This document shows positions 46,001 to 56,669 of a stretch of 64,000 nt of DNA, in pieces. A program made the translations under genes and the position numbers. This DNA comes from Clitoria ternatea (lineage: Eukaryota; Streptophyta; Magnoliopsida; Fabales; Fabaceae): assembly GCA_037962975.1 (NCBI GenBank), contig CM075670.1, positions 155,314,501 to 155,378,500 on the forward strand, given 5' to 3'. Position 1 is the stretch's first letter, and every line of letters starts with the position of its first letter. Under the pieces are notes generated by a model, which was given only the letters and a program-made list of their open reading frames with translations, was not told where the DNA came from and ran no database searches.

Positions 46001-47449
46001 AACGAATTCTTAAAATCCGTGTACGAACAGCAACAGGCGGACTCTTACCTAGCTGAAATGAAGGAAATTCAGGCTAAAGGAAAGGATTTATCCTTGGCAG
46101 AAGGGTCAGATGGAATCTTCCGGGTGAGGAACAGAATATACATACCAAGTGAAGGAAGATTGAGAAGAATGGTGCTTGATGAAGCCCACAAAAGCCTACT
46201 CAGCATTCACCCAGGAACCACGAAGATGTACCACGATTTGAGGAAACAGTTTTGGTGGCCCGGACTAAAGAAGGATGTGGCGGAGTACGTGGCCCGGTGT
46301 ATCACTTGTCAGAAATCGAAGGTAGAGCACCAAAAACCGTACGGTGCAATGCAGCCTCTAGAAATCCCCGTGTGGAAATGGGACTCAATTGCGATGGATT
46401 TTATCATGGGATTACCCAAAAACCGAGCGGGCCATGATGCCATTTGGGTCATTGTTGACAGATTGACGAAGAGTGCACACTTCTTACCTGTAAATATGAA
46501 GTACCCATTGCATAAATTGGCTCGAATCTACATTCAAGAAGTTATTCGACTACATGGCATACCTACTTCCATCGTCTCAGATAGGGACCCTAGATTTACG
46601 TCCAGGTTTTGGACCACCATGCATCAAGAACTGGGGACGAAGCTTTGGCTTAGTTCTGCCTACCACCCCCAATCGGATGGACAATCCGAGCGAACGATTC
46701 AGAGTCTAGAAGACTTATTGAGAGCGTGTGTGTTAGAGTACGGTGGGGACTGGGAGCAGTACCTTCCCTTGATCGAGTTTACGTACAACAACAGCCATCA
46801 TCACAGCATTGGCATGGCACCTTACGAGGCATTATATGGGCGTAGATGCCGAACCCCACTCTGTTGGTCGGAAGCGGGTGAAAGTCTATTACTGGGACCA
46901 GACATCGTGAAGCAAACCACAGAACAGATTCGAGTAATAAGGGAGAAGATGAAAGCATCACAAGACAGGCAGAAGAGCTACCATGACAAACGCATCAAGC
47001 CAGTGGAATTTCAAGTCGGAGATCGAGTGTTTCTGAGAACCTCTCCGAGTAAAGGAGTTGGACGAGCCTTAAAAAGTAGGAAGTTAAGCCCTCGCTACAT
47101 CGGACCTTATGAGGTAGTAGAACGGATTGGCTCCGTGGCATACCGCCTCGCGTTACCAACTCACTTGTCCCGATTACACAACGTTTTTCATGTGTCTCAG
47201 CTAAGGAAGTATTTGCATGACCCCAGCCACACGATGCCTGACGACGGGGTAGAAATTAAGGAAGACCTAACCACTGTGACTACACCGGTTGGAATCGTGG
47301 ATCAATCGGTAAAACGCTTAAGGAACAAGAACGTAAGGCTGGTTAAGGTGGAGTGGCAGCAAGGCAAGATCACCTCCTGCACGTGGGAACGCGAAGACGC
47401 CATGCGACAGCAGTACCCCGAATTGTTTACCTACGTAAGTACCGACTAA
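43019..47449 (+). CDS. gag-pol: Gag-pol polyprotein of element A (Tekay-type chromovirus)
   Basis: A single 1476-residue frame. Gag core is about residues 65-190. Zinc knuckles follow near 261-291: CFKCGGDHFAKEC (CX2CX3HX4C, one short) and CYHCGEKGHVRPDC (canonical). The protease has DSGATHSFI with Asp381. Reverse transcriptase has Asp632 and the FIDD pair Asp696-Asp697. RNase H runs from YCDAS (Asp843) to ADALSRK (Asp948). Integrase has an HHCC zinc region (about 1060-1100) and Asp1127, Asp1188 and Glu1224, the last two 35 residues apart. The C-terminus (VKRLRNKN... to TWEREDAMRQQYPELF) is a group II chromodomain-like tail of Tekay/Del elements. The ATG is chosen because B starts identically. 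No internal stop separates gag from pol, so protease cleavage must release the products. All catalytic residues are kept. Confidence 0.97.
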   Translation: MAHRQSMEAIATAFQRFADVFERQGQTQPEDGHVLDRFLKRKPSEFLGGRNPEAAFKWTQELERIFRGLRCTEAQKVECAVYMLRDEAENWWKIVRSRFPEDDNQLTWNDFKACFLDKYFPDTVRSRKELEFMELKQGSMTVEEYATRFEELCLFYPPFQQPGTEHSKCLKFENGLRSDIKRACRYHEIRSFPALVNKCRIFEEDDRAHSGQCSRANQHLRPQQSRFKRPGNVRRNEPFTRYQNRNDQGRQMSGRPRYGGCFKCGGDHFAKECNDTNVKCYHCGEKGHVRPDCPQLRQATTNVRQGGFQDRTRVSDNQRHGGRGNGTRGNMMHAPNSRERNTGPTATGRIYTINAEDVAPANDLVQCKCSLGMNTLNVVFDSGATHSFIADECVKRLKLPTVSMNRTLEVASPTGPSVFASSICKNVAFELYDRSFTFDLICMPLKGLDIVLGIDWLSANKVLVDCRNREIVFPKQPTEDGAAQGITQLFMMLCLTKDENETLANEIPVVCEFPEVFPEDVPSVPPHREVEFSIDLIPGAEPVSSAPYRMSSTELVELKKQVDELLEKQFIRPSVSPWGAPVLLVKKKDGSMRLCIDYRQLNKLTIKNRYPLPRIDDLIDQLRGASVFSKIDLRSGYHQIRVKDSDIPKTAFRTRYGHYEYVVMPFGVTNAPAVFMNYMNSIFHSFLDRFVVIFIDDILVYSKTSEEHEGHLRTVLQVLKEKQLFAKLSKCEFWMDEIHFLGHVISKRGISVDPVKVAAVMAWERPRSISEIRSFMGLAGYYRRFIEGFSKLALPLTKLTRKNVPFLWSPECESSFQELKNKLTTAPVLALPELRESFVVYCDASGLGLGCVLMQKDRVIAYASRQLRPHEQHYPTHDLELAAVVFALKIWRHYLYGSKFEVYSDHKSLKYLFDQKELNMRQRRWIEFLKDYDFKLKYHPGKANVVADALSRKSLHIAAMMAKEVELLERFRDMNLHVDAPSSQKMTIGTLRIANEFLKSVYEQQQADSYLAEMKEIQAKGKDLSLAEGSDGIFRVRNRIYIPSEGRLRRMVLDEAHKSLLSIHPGTTKMYHDLRKQFWWPGLKKDVAEYVARCITCQKSKVEHQKPYGAMQPLEIPVWKWDSIAMDFIMGLPKNRAGHDAIWVIVDRLTKSAHFLPVNMKYPLHKLARIYIQEVIRLHGIPTSIVSDRDPRFTSRFWTTMHQELGTKLWLSSAYHPQSDGQSERTIQSLEDLLRACVLEYGGDWEQYLPLIEFTYNNSHHHSIGMAPYEALYGRRCRTPLCWSEAGESLLLGPDIVKQTTEQIRVIREKMKASQDRQKSYHDKRIKPVEFQVGDRVFLRTSPSKGVGRALKSRKLSPRYIGPYEVVERIGSVAYRLALPTHLSRLHNVFHVSQLRKYLHDPSHTMPDDGVEIKEDLTTVTTPVGIVDQSVKRLRNKNVRLVKVEWQQGKITSCTWEREDAMRQQYPELFTYVSTD

Positions 47450-47473
47450 ATTTCGGGGACGAAATTCTTTTTC

Positions 47474-47486
47474 AGTGGGGGAGAAC
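47474..47486 (+). other. Polypurine tract of element A
   Basis: The sequence agtgggggagaac lies directly before the 3' LTR TGTAAC. It resists RNase H and primes plus-strand synthesis in this class of elements. It is 24 bases after the gag-pol stop. Confidence 0.9.
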
Positions 47487-50123
47487 TGTAACATCCCCGT
47501 TTTAAAATTAAATGTTGAATGAAGAATAAACCATTAAGACTTGATTCCAACCAGAAAATAACTGTTAATTGTATTTAACTAAGTAGATTTAAGCCACTAA
47601 AATATGAAAATGGTGATGGTCAGGGGATGGAGTGGAGTGCACGTGGCTGCTGCAGCACTCACTCTCCCATCCCACTCTTCTCTTGTTCATGCGCATGTAC
47701 ACATATATATATATATATATCGTGAGCCTTTAGTGAGGAACACACTTACTCTTTCTTCAGACTCTCTCCTCCGTCACTTCATCCTCTACTTCCTCTCTTC
47801 GTCTCCATTTTTCTTCTTCTTCCATCTTACTCTTCGCTCCTGGAGATCTTGATTCCAGTACTGAAGAACGAACCACACTTCATCCCAGAATCAGGCACAG
47901 AATACGACAAAGCCAAGGGAGACCGAACGAACCAGGAGAAGGACATCGGACCCAACAACAAGAACGGAAAAGGTTTCTGAGGATTCTTCTAAAGGTAGGG
48001 GGCGCTTGCATGTCGAATGCATGGTCTAAGAACGGTACCGGATGAACATGCTGCTAAGCGTGGGTGTGTGTGTGCATGTTTTTATAATCATTAGAACTGA
48101 TGCTGTGCATGTGTGCATGTATTCACAATTACTAAAACTGATGCATGATTTGAGATTCTGATAGTGATCTTCGTGGCTATGGCGTAGTCTGCTCGTGGAT
48201 GATAATGATGGATCTATTTTGTTGTCACTATGAAAAGTATGTATGTGCATGTTCTTAATTGGATTGCTCAATGTTGTTAGTCTGATGACCGATTGTAACA
48301 TGCGCTGGTGTGACTGACTGAATGATGACGAGTAGTGGAGGATATTCGTTCTTACTTAATGACTACGGTAATGTGTTCATGACGCGATGATGTGTAATAA
48401 TGAATGTGTTAGTTGCATGAGTAAGAGTGGGGTGACCCATGGAAGGTCAAGAACCCCAAGGGAAATGACTTCCAGTTACCAACCCTGGCTAGATCCCAAT
48501 AGGGCTCGTGGTAGCCGTTGGAGCTAGAGAAATGAGTCTCGAGACGCCGTGGGGAGGCCGGTGCCACCTGGTAAGAGCTGAGGGACGAGGGGCCAAAAGA
48601 AAGGGGGCCGTAACTGAGAGTCTTTTCCCGAGTCGGATCCGCAGGCATGCATATAGAAATAAGGCTGATTGTGGTGATGTATAAATCTATGTATGTGCAA
48701 GTGTATGATTTTGAATGCATGATTATATATTTGGATGTGGAATAAACTCGGTGAATTATGTGTGTCATGAACATTGTTGAATTGTATGATTTTGGTTACT
48801 TGAGAAAGGTTGAGGTATAGCAGGAGCGTGTACTGACGCTGATACCGAGTCTGTGAGTATCATTTTACATGTAAAAGCTCACCCCTGCAGTGGCCATTTT
48901 CAGTGAATGTCTCTCGTGAGGAGGATCAGAGGCAGAGCTGGAATGCTGGGCGGAGTGCTGATGCATTTCGAAGGTTTAATTAAGGCGTTGTTAGATGAAG
49001 CCCGGACTGGTTCATACCGGATGTTAATGTTTTGTGATGAATAGAACTTTATGAACAAGTAGAAGTCTGATTTTGCATTGTAAATATTAATATACGCTTT
49101 TATGTATATATATGGATGTATGGTTTTGTGTGTGTGATGCTATGTGCTGCCTTGTTTTATAAGTGAGCTTTAATAGATACGCAGGGACAGTATGATTTGA
49201 GCAGGATATAGCCCAGTCAGAGTAAATTGAGAATTGTTTTAGGAAAACTTATGTCGGATACGTTGGGCGGAGTCGTACCCCGCCTGAAGTATGGGAGCAA
49301 TCCGCCCAAGCGAGTGGACTCGCGTTGGAGCGATGTAGTTGTTAGAGTGGGACACCGTCCAATTATCCTTCCTATCCGTCGTGATACTAACGCAATCCGG
49401 ACCCCGATGTTGACCCCGTATTGGTCGTTATGGCTAAGTCCGCCCAGGCGTCGTCATACTTAGTTGAGCTGGGTGGAATAGGTTCAGATCCCTCCTTTCT
49501 CCACAACTTACTAACGTATATGTACCCTGTAACTTCTCATTTTCTGAGTGAAAGGCGAGTGTGAGGATTTACTTAATGAACCCTTGTCCATAACCGATGG
49601 AGGAAATTACCCTGTAGTTGTGTTAAAGAGGCGTTATGTAGATTTCGTTTAGGCGGCGTCATACCTCGCCCAAGTAACTAGGACAGCCCGCCCAAGATAA
49701 ATATACCCCGTCTAGCCAAGTAGGATGATTCTAACTCCGCCTTCCACCGAAAGCTACGCGTGTGAATGTATTAACGTATTTCCCTTATCTATTCCTCCTG
49801 TTGAGTGACCAGTATTTCTCGAAGGGAAGCCTCAGTGCGAAATCTCCTCTATCCGCTGCTGCATTCCCATACTCCGCCTGGACGGTCTTATACCCCGTCT
49901 AAGCGAACAACGGTGTAGTGTAATCCGCCCTAGGGTTGATGTGTTGCGATAAACCCATTGAGCCAGCCCCAGTTTTAGCTTCTCTGTAGATTGTTATATG
50001 TGAGTGAATGCTCCTCGTTTCCTCCCTGCCTGCTCCCCTCTATATCAAATGTTGCGTGACTGTTTTGTGAAAAATTTTCTCATATTTTTGGAATTATTAG
50101 TTGCAAATGATTAGGGTGTTACA
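47487..50123 (+). repeat. Element A 3' LTR (2637 bp)
   Basis: Nearly identical to 40101-42735. It has one more AT dinucleotide in the TA run (near 47703-47720) and differs at a few single bases (for example ggcaca for ggcgca near 47897, gctaagcg for gctgagcg near 48054, and gaaatgag for gaagtgag near 48531). It contains the same motif array (49260-49950). The gagtg duplication follows at 50124-50128. Confidence 0.97.
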
Positions 50124-50810
50124 GAGTGAGACTAAGGAAATGCATGGCCATGCTAGAAAGAATAAATATTGGATATTTATTCAGATAAAGTCTACTCCGG
50201 TATCCAGTAAAATAAATTGGACCGTACAAGGATGACGTGACCATGCCTTGGGCCTAATTAGGATATCGTGACAAAAGGAACAAACATATAAAATAATTAT
50301 TACTTATAGGTTATGTTGATATTAAATAATATTCAGACATAATGATGCATTGCTAGATGCCGCTCTTATTTTATATTAATAATAAAATAGTTTATTATTA
50401 ATATAACCGAGTATTTTACCTATAAGGTCACGCATATAGAGTAAGCCCATCAGAAAATAGCTTTTTATTTTAGTTAGACTAAAATAAAACTATTGGGTCT
50501 AACTCATTTAGAATGAGTAAGGAGCCCACTCTTGAAAGAGCAAATTAGGTTAAACCTAAGCCTATAAATAGAGCATAAGATGCTCATAGGCGGCTAACCC
50601 AAAAAGAGACACAAAATACGTAAAAGTTGTAAAAGCTACACGCCGTCAAACTAGCATTTGGAAGGTGTGGCATTTCTGGTGGGAGTACTCGTGTGGACTC
50701 CTAAAGGACGAGGCTACGATTACTTCGATATTCTTCAAGAGGTAATCCTAAAACGTAATATTTTTTTGGGTTTGTATTTCCGCTGCTCATACACTAGGGA
50801 TTCCTTAACA

Positions 50811-51662
50811 GTGGTTGCAACCACGGCCAGTGGTGGTGATGTTGATGATGTTTTACCCTTAAACAGAGCCAACCACGGCCAGTGGTAGGTAACCACAGCC
50901 AGTGGTGGGTTCTGCAACCAATTTCCCCTTTTCCAATGTTAATCATGGCCAGTGGTTTCCTCCAACCTTCCCAATATGCACTCCCAAGGGTCTCAAAGGT
51001 CTCTTTTTTCATCCATTTTGCCATTTTCCCTTAAAATAGACCTATAACATCATTAATCCTACAAAACTAGGAACAACCAAGTAGTAATAGTAGAAAGGAA
51101 TCAAAATCAAGGGAATCAGGCAGAAACAATATGCAAAAACCCTAAAAACTAGACCTAAAAATAACCAAAAACAACACACAATGCATACTTATCAATGATC
51201 CATGGCCAGTGGGAAAAACCCACGGCCCGTGGATCTTGCTGCTTCTTGGCCTAAAATTTTACGCACATACTTGATGAGAATGCATGGCCAATGGGAAATT
51301 CCCATGGCTCGTGGAGTTCTCAGCCCTGGCCCATCAATTTTGCATACTTACCTGTTAAGAACCCATGGCCAATGGGAAATTCCCACGGCCAGTGGAGTTC
51401 TCTAGTTTGGTCCCTTTAAAATCTTGCGTTGAAGGCATAGAATTGGTCAGGAAGATCCACGGCCAGTGCAAAAAACCCATTGTCCATGGAGTTCACAGTT
51501 TTGACCAAATTATTTTATCCATTTTCAAGTCAGAGGAGTCCACTTCCAGTGGGAAATTCCCAATGCCAATGGATCTTACTATTTTTAAACATTAAACTCA
51601 AGCAATTATGTACAAAATCTTGTGTTTATTTATACAATGTACTAATGGCAAAACATGCATGT
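50811..51662 (-). repeat. Element F 5' LTR, outer part, with CCACGGCCAGTGG array
   Basis: The LTR resumes after the copia insertion. The motif ccacggccagtgg and variants recur about a dozen times. Between 51200 and 51580 they form pairs around gggaaattccc-type spacers, with pairs starting near 51200, 51283, 51362, 51457 and 51540 (80-95 apart). The outer LTR boundary is unclear: it is near or just beyond 51662, where element G is inserted. The array was counted by eye. Confidence 0.75.
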
Positions 51663-54099
51663 TGTAACATCCCAAATTTTAGAGAAAAGAAATCATTAGA
51701 TAAAGATAATTAAGTATTTATGGTATGATGTATATAGAAAAATTAATTAGATACTAATTGTGATTTATTGGTAAATTAAAATTTACTGAATAATGTGGGA
51801 CCAACTAAGTCAAATTGGATATTTGATCGGTCTATAAAATTTAGAAAATTATTATGGTTATGGTGGTATGTTAAAATAATTTTTGGTGTTAAGGAGATAT
51901 TTATTTGGACACAACGTATGATAATAAACGGTAAAAATACAAGCCAATTGGAATTAAAAGAAAATGTAAACTCCCTTTCCTTCTCCTCATGTGACCGTCC
52001 ACTTTTTCCCTCTTTCTTTAATCTCTCTTATCCATTGGATAAATGGTATTGTTGACCATTGGTAAAAGCAAAAAGGTGCATCCTTTTAACCATTGGGTAA
52101 TACCCAATTTTACCAAAATTTCCCCTTCTCTCTCTCATTTTTGACAGCTTCTTTCCCTCACCATCTCACTTCATTTTCTTCTTCTTTTCCTTCTCATATC
52201 CTTGTAAAAATATCACCTGCCCTCCATGTCCATTTCAACTCAAAATTTCTTGGTCTCCATGGATTCATAAGGCAAAGAAGACACTTTGAAGCAAATATTT
52301 GGTGGTCTCATCTCCTCCTCCTCTCATTTTTGTGTTCTTCATTATGCTTGGACAAGAGGTAAGATTTTATAAAATCAATGGCTTTTCTTGGTGGTTTTAG
52401 GGTTATTGAGACTTAATAATGGATGAATGGAAGTTATTTTATTGAGAAATACATGTGGAACTTAAACCCTAGTTTAGGAGACCAATAGGTTTTATTGATT
52501 GATTGTTGATGATTAAGATGTGATATTATTGGATTTAGAGTGCTTGAAATGATGCAAGAAAAATTATTGGAATTGATGTTTGGCATTTTTGATAAAAACC
52601 CTAACATATGGAAATTGGGGATTGTTATTGTTAATGCTGATTGGAATATAATGTTGTTAGCCTATGGATGTTTGAAATAATACATGAAAGTAGTTGGAAT
52701 TGATGATTGGTAATTTTTGTAGAAACCCTAGAAATTTAGATTTGGGGCTTTTGGCAAAACTTGAGAAAATTAGGATTTATTTACCGTGAGAGTAAATTTA
52801 TATGTGGAAATGGAGTTGCAATTATTGGAATTAATTATTAATGTTGAGGATTTGTGAAACGAAGAGAATATATTGATGACTCTAAGTTATTAAGTGTGTT
52901 AGAAGTTGTAATATTGTTATGGATGATTTGAGCAATGGAAATGTGAAAATCATGGATTATTGAATTTTAATGAACCTTAATCCTAAAGTTTGGGAAATTA
53001 TATATCTACATTATGGTTAAGGGAATTAATTTGTTAAGTATGAATGTATGATACCTAGGTGTGGTGTTGATATTATGATGAGGAATGACATTAGTAACGG
53101 CAATTAATCATTGATGATGGATCTCATGGATGAGTGTTGTTATGAGATGTATAGAAATAAATAAGAACACCAAAAACATGATGGTTGTGATAGATTAATG
53201 AAATAAAATTATGGTTTGATGAGGTCTTCGACCATGATGAGTGCTATTTGCACTTGTAGATTGGTGTTGCTTAAAAGAGGGTAAAATGGTTTATGTTGAA
53301 TCTTGGATGACAATGATGACATTTGGAAGATTTCTATAATATTGGAATGCATTGTAGATGATAAGTGTGATGTTGTTGATGTTATGTATGGCTAACCATT
53401 TAAGACTTAGAAAATCTTAGTTTTATGAAAAGAATTCCCGAAACCTAACATAATTATATGAATTGGTATTTTGACAAGTCTAGGACTTGTTATTAAGCTT
53501 TATGATATGTTAACAATTGTTTAGAATTGTGATGATTCCTTGAAATGGCTTATTGATTAAATGTATGTATATATGTGTATTGGTGTATATATGAAAAATT
53601 AAAGATGTGGTTGTGTGACACACCCATGAATGAAGATAAGAATATTGAGATAATAATTGAATGCCATTGTGTTTGTTATCAATTAGTGAATTAGAAATAA
53701 TGTTGAAAAATTTAGAGAATTAAAGAGATTGTGAACATCACACTAAAGCTTGAAACAATGGCAAGATGATTGAAGTTGAAATCCACTAAGAATTGTAGGT
53801 TGACAATGTATATGTTGGTGTTATACATTGGAAGTATGCTTGTTGATATTCCTTCTTGATTTCTATGTGTGGATTGAAATTGATAAGATTTCTTAGACAT
53901 TATGTTGTGAACAATATGATTTGATGCCTTAGGGCTTATGTGACAAGTTGGATGCCTTGGAAGGTACTATAACTGGTTGCGTGCCACTATCTATAATGTA
54001 AAATGTAAAATATACCCCTGTGTGAGAGGGTGAGGAATCCTTGCGAGGTTAAGGCTAGCATGTGTGTTGTTGCATTCATGGCATGCATGACATAGCATT

Positions 54100-54700
54100 T
54101 TATATGTGGTTGCGATCACAATGAAGGTCTCGCGGGACTATGAAAGGGAGTAGCCTTGCATGGGGAAACCAATATGAGAATGAATGAATATGGTTACGAT
54201 CACAATGAAGGTCTTGCGGGACTATAAAAGGGAGTACCCTTGCGTGGGGGAACCAATATGAGAATGAATGAATGTGGTTGCAATCACAATGAAGGTTTTA
54301 CGGGATTATGAAAGGGAGTACCCTTGCGTGGGGGACACCAATATGAGAATGAATGAATGTGATTGCAATCACAATAGAGGTCTTACACGACTATGAAAGG
54401 GAGTACCTTTGCATAGGGGGAAGCCTATTTAAGAATGAATAAATATGGTTGCGATCACAATGAAGGTCTTGCAAGACTATGAAAAGAAGTACCCTTGCGT
54501 AGGGGAAACTAGAATGTGGATGATTATATATGCTAGCGATCACAAGTGTATTGATATGAAAAAGGTCTTACGGGACTATTGAAAGAGGACCCTTGCGGGG
54601 GGACTTGTAATTGAATGCTCCTCGAAGGTTACAATCACTTGATATATGGAGATGATATAGATCTTATGGGATCTTGTGAAAGGCACCCTTGCAGGGGATA
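54100..54700 (+). repeat. 84-bp tandem repeats in G
   Basis: Units beginning tggttgcgatcacaatgaag recur at about 54107, 54191, 54275, 54360 and 54446, with decayed units to about 54700. Each contains a cgggactatgaaagggagta segment and a ccttgcgtgggg segment. Related units, reversed, occur in I at about 58000-58340 (gtgatcgcaaccac, cctcgcaaggggtactcc). The block is conserved between two diverged LTRs. Confidence 0.85.
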
Positions 54701-55624
54701 ACAACTTAAGCAACTATACGTGGTTGTGAATGTTTGAGAAACCATATGCGTATGGGTTATTTGAAATGTTTCAAATTGGATCCTTTGTATATGCATTATA
54801 CAGTATGACATATGCATTAGCCTTAGGGGCATGACATTTGAGTTGATAGGGGCCAAGAAAAATGATAACCCCTTGAGAGTGGAAATTGATGAAAGATGTA
54901 AAACTTGATGACGATAATATTGATAGCCCATGATGATGAAGGGCAATGTAAATGTGAATATGTATATGTATGTGCTAGCTATTATGTTGTAAACAATAAA
55001 ACTTGTATGCCTATGGTGATGTCTTGATGAAGACTTAATGATAAATTGATGATTATAATGCAAAGCACACATGTTGTTTATATGCATGTACACATGATCA
55101 CAATGTATTCTCATTCGTTACTTAGAATGTATAACTCATTCTCCCATATTGTCTCTTTTTAGCATTGTGATGCAGGATGGTCATGGGGTGAGATTATGAT
55201 TTGATTCTAAGTCATTGGAGAAAGTAAATAGTGGTAATGGAATACCTTGGCTGGTAGCAATTGTAAATTGTAGTGTTGTGAATGAATTATAAATGATGAT
55301 GTTAATGATTATTGGCCTTGAGGGAAATTGTGTATATGGGAATTAATTGAGTTTAAAAGTATGTATGTATTCAAAGATAATGGTGCTGACGTAGATGTGG
55401 AGTTGATGACCTGAGTTAAATGTACTTTGTCTTATTTTCTTTTATGCATACATGTGTATATAATAGGCCAATTCTTTTGTAAATAATTATATGCATATTA
55501 ATGATGAATGTTTGATAGTCATATTAATGGCCTTGATGTTTATGATTGATGGAAATTCATGAATGGATGAGTTATTTAATGTATGAGGTCGTGATTATAG
55601 TGTTTATGCATGAATTAGAAGTAT

Positions 55625-56050
55625 ATTTAAAGATTCCATTTTATGAATTGATTCATGGGTTCTCTTGAATCGATTCACAAGCTATTGGTTTCATAAAAGG
55701 AGAATTTTTCATGCATGAATCGACTCTTGACTGAGCTTGAATTGATTCATGGCTTATTAGTTTCAATGGAATCGATTCATGACTTAACCTGAATCGATTC
55801 ATAACCTACTAGATTTGCATGAATCGATTCATGAGTTTTCTTGAATCGATTCGTGACCTATTGGTTCCAATGGAGGTGATTTCTGAGCCCATGAATCGAT
55901 TCACATAACTCCTTGAATCAATTCACAGCTTACTGCCTGGTTAGGCTTGCTTCTCAATTCATATGAATCGATTCACACGGGTCTTGAATCGATTCATAGA
56001 CTCCTGTTTTGTTGTTCTAGATTCTTTCCTCGTATGAATTGATTCATGGC
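55625..56050 (+). repeat. GAATCGATTC palindrome array in G
   Basis: The palindrome tgaatcgattca and close variants occur about 11 times in 420 bases, at irregular spacing of 25-60 bases. Many copies are followed by tga, taa or cac. The spacers do not repeat, so this is neither a simple satellite nor a CRISPR array. Confidence 0.88.
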
Positions 56051-56430
56051 TTGCTATTTGCCAATTTTCCTTAAGTTTTGATGCTTTCTTGATGTGTGTG
56101 GAGTCATGCTTTGTTTCCTTGCTTCTCAAGCATGTTTTCTTGGATTATTACACACACTCACTCTTGCTTTCGAACCAATAGTGTTTTCGCTAAACTCTTG
56201 CATGGTGATTGCATAATTGATCGCTTTAAGTTACTATTTATATAAAACACCTGCCTTCTCATATCGTCATATATGGGATAAGTCTTTAAATGGTATAGGG
56301 TTAATTATTGAAGTTTCTAATCGTGGTGCTCTTCTTCCGACAATTATTTAAGTCACGAAAAATTTACTCTCATTTTCATTATCTAAATAATCATATCTTT
56401 CATACTATTTACCAGATTAAGGGCACCACA

Positions 56431-56669
56431 CATGCATTTAAAATAGAGAAATTAAAGAAAATGCCATAAGAAAAGACAATCATGCAATGCATTGGGATTA
56501 CAATCCCATTATTTGTCAAAGTTCAAGTTTTTTATTTGTTTTTTTTATTTATATACATAAAGCAAACACACAAAGTTAAGTAAGGAAAGTACTTAAGAAT
56601 AACAAATGGGGTTACCTCCCTATAAGTGCTAAGTTTAAAGTCTTCAACCAGACTTGCACCCATTGGGAT
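56431..56669 (-). other. Spacer downstream of the H integrase tail
   Basis: AT-rich minus-strand sequence between the integrase stop and the G insertion. It holds no open frame that I recognise. In Athila-type elements this position carries the region between pol and the 3' LTR. It could also include the outer edge of F's LTR, which I could not delimit. Confidence 0.55.

Larger units (their letters stand above)
40101..50123 (+). mobile_element. Element A: intact young Tekay-type Ty3/gypsy retrotransposon
   Basis: Complete structure: 5' LTR 40101-42735, primer site 42739-42750, one open gag-pol frame 43019-47449, polypurine tract 47474-47486, 3' LTR 47487-50123. The 5-base duplication gagtg flanks it (40096-40100 and 50124-50128). 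The LTRs differ by one AT dinucleotide and three substitutions that I could find (near 40509, 40674 and 41152). Everything needed for an autonomous cycle is present. Use of the element in living tissue cannot be judged from sequence. Confidence 0.97.
39552..50810 (+). mobile_element. Ty1/copia-like solo LTR, split by element A
   Basis: It starts TGTTGGAAATATGC at 39552 and ends CCTTAACA at 50810, flanked by gtggt (39547-39551, 50811-50815). Removing element A and one duplication leaves a 1231-bp LTR. The TGTTGGAAATATG start and the internal gtcctttgacctgaa resemble copia LTRs of the Angela/Tork type, from memory. A TATA box (tataaata, 50563-50570) lies near its right end, which fits plus orientation. 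No copia protein is present. Confidence 0.82.
51663..56430 (+). mobile_element. Element G: solo LTR (4768 bp)
   Basis: It starts TGTAACATCCCAAA and ends AGGGCACCACA. It is flanked by catgt (51658-51662) and catgc (56431-56435), a probable target duplication with one change. It has a TATA-like tataaaat (51833-51840), a pyrimidine-rich leader, a consensus donor-like gag/gtaaga (52356-52364), 84-base tandem repeats (54100-54700) and a GAATCGATTC array (55625-56050). No gag or pol is present. Its internal landmarks match element I on the opposite strand. Confidence 0.78.

Noticed and set aside
50124..51662. A host gene between element A and element G, suggested by several short plus-strand frames
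   Set aside because: The stretch is fully explained by the rest of the copia LTR and the F LTR with its motif array. The frames translate the repeated motif.
54635..55114. 159-codon minus-strand frame in G
   Set aside because: Composition is low-complexity (His, Ile, Ser rich), it lies inside a solo LTR, and I see no matching frame in the related element I.
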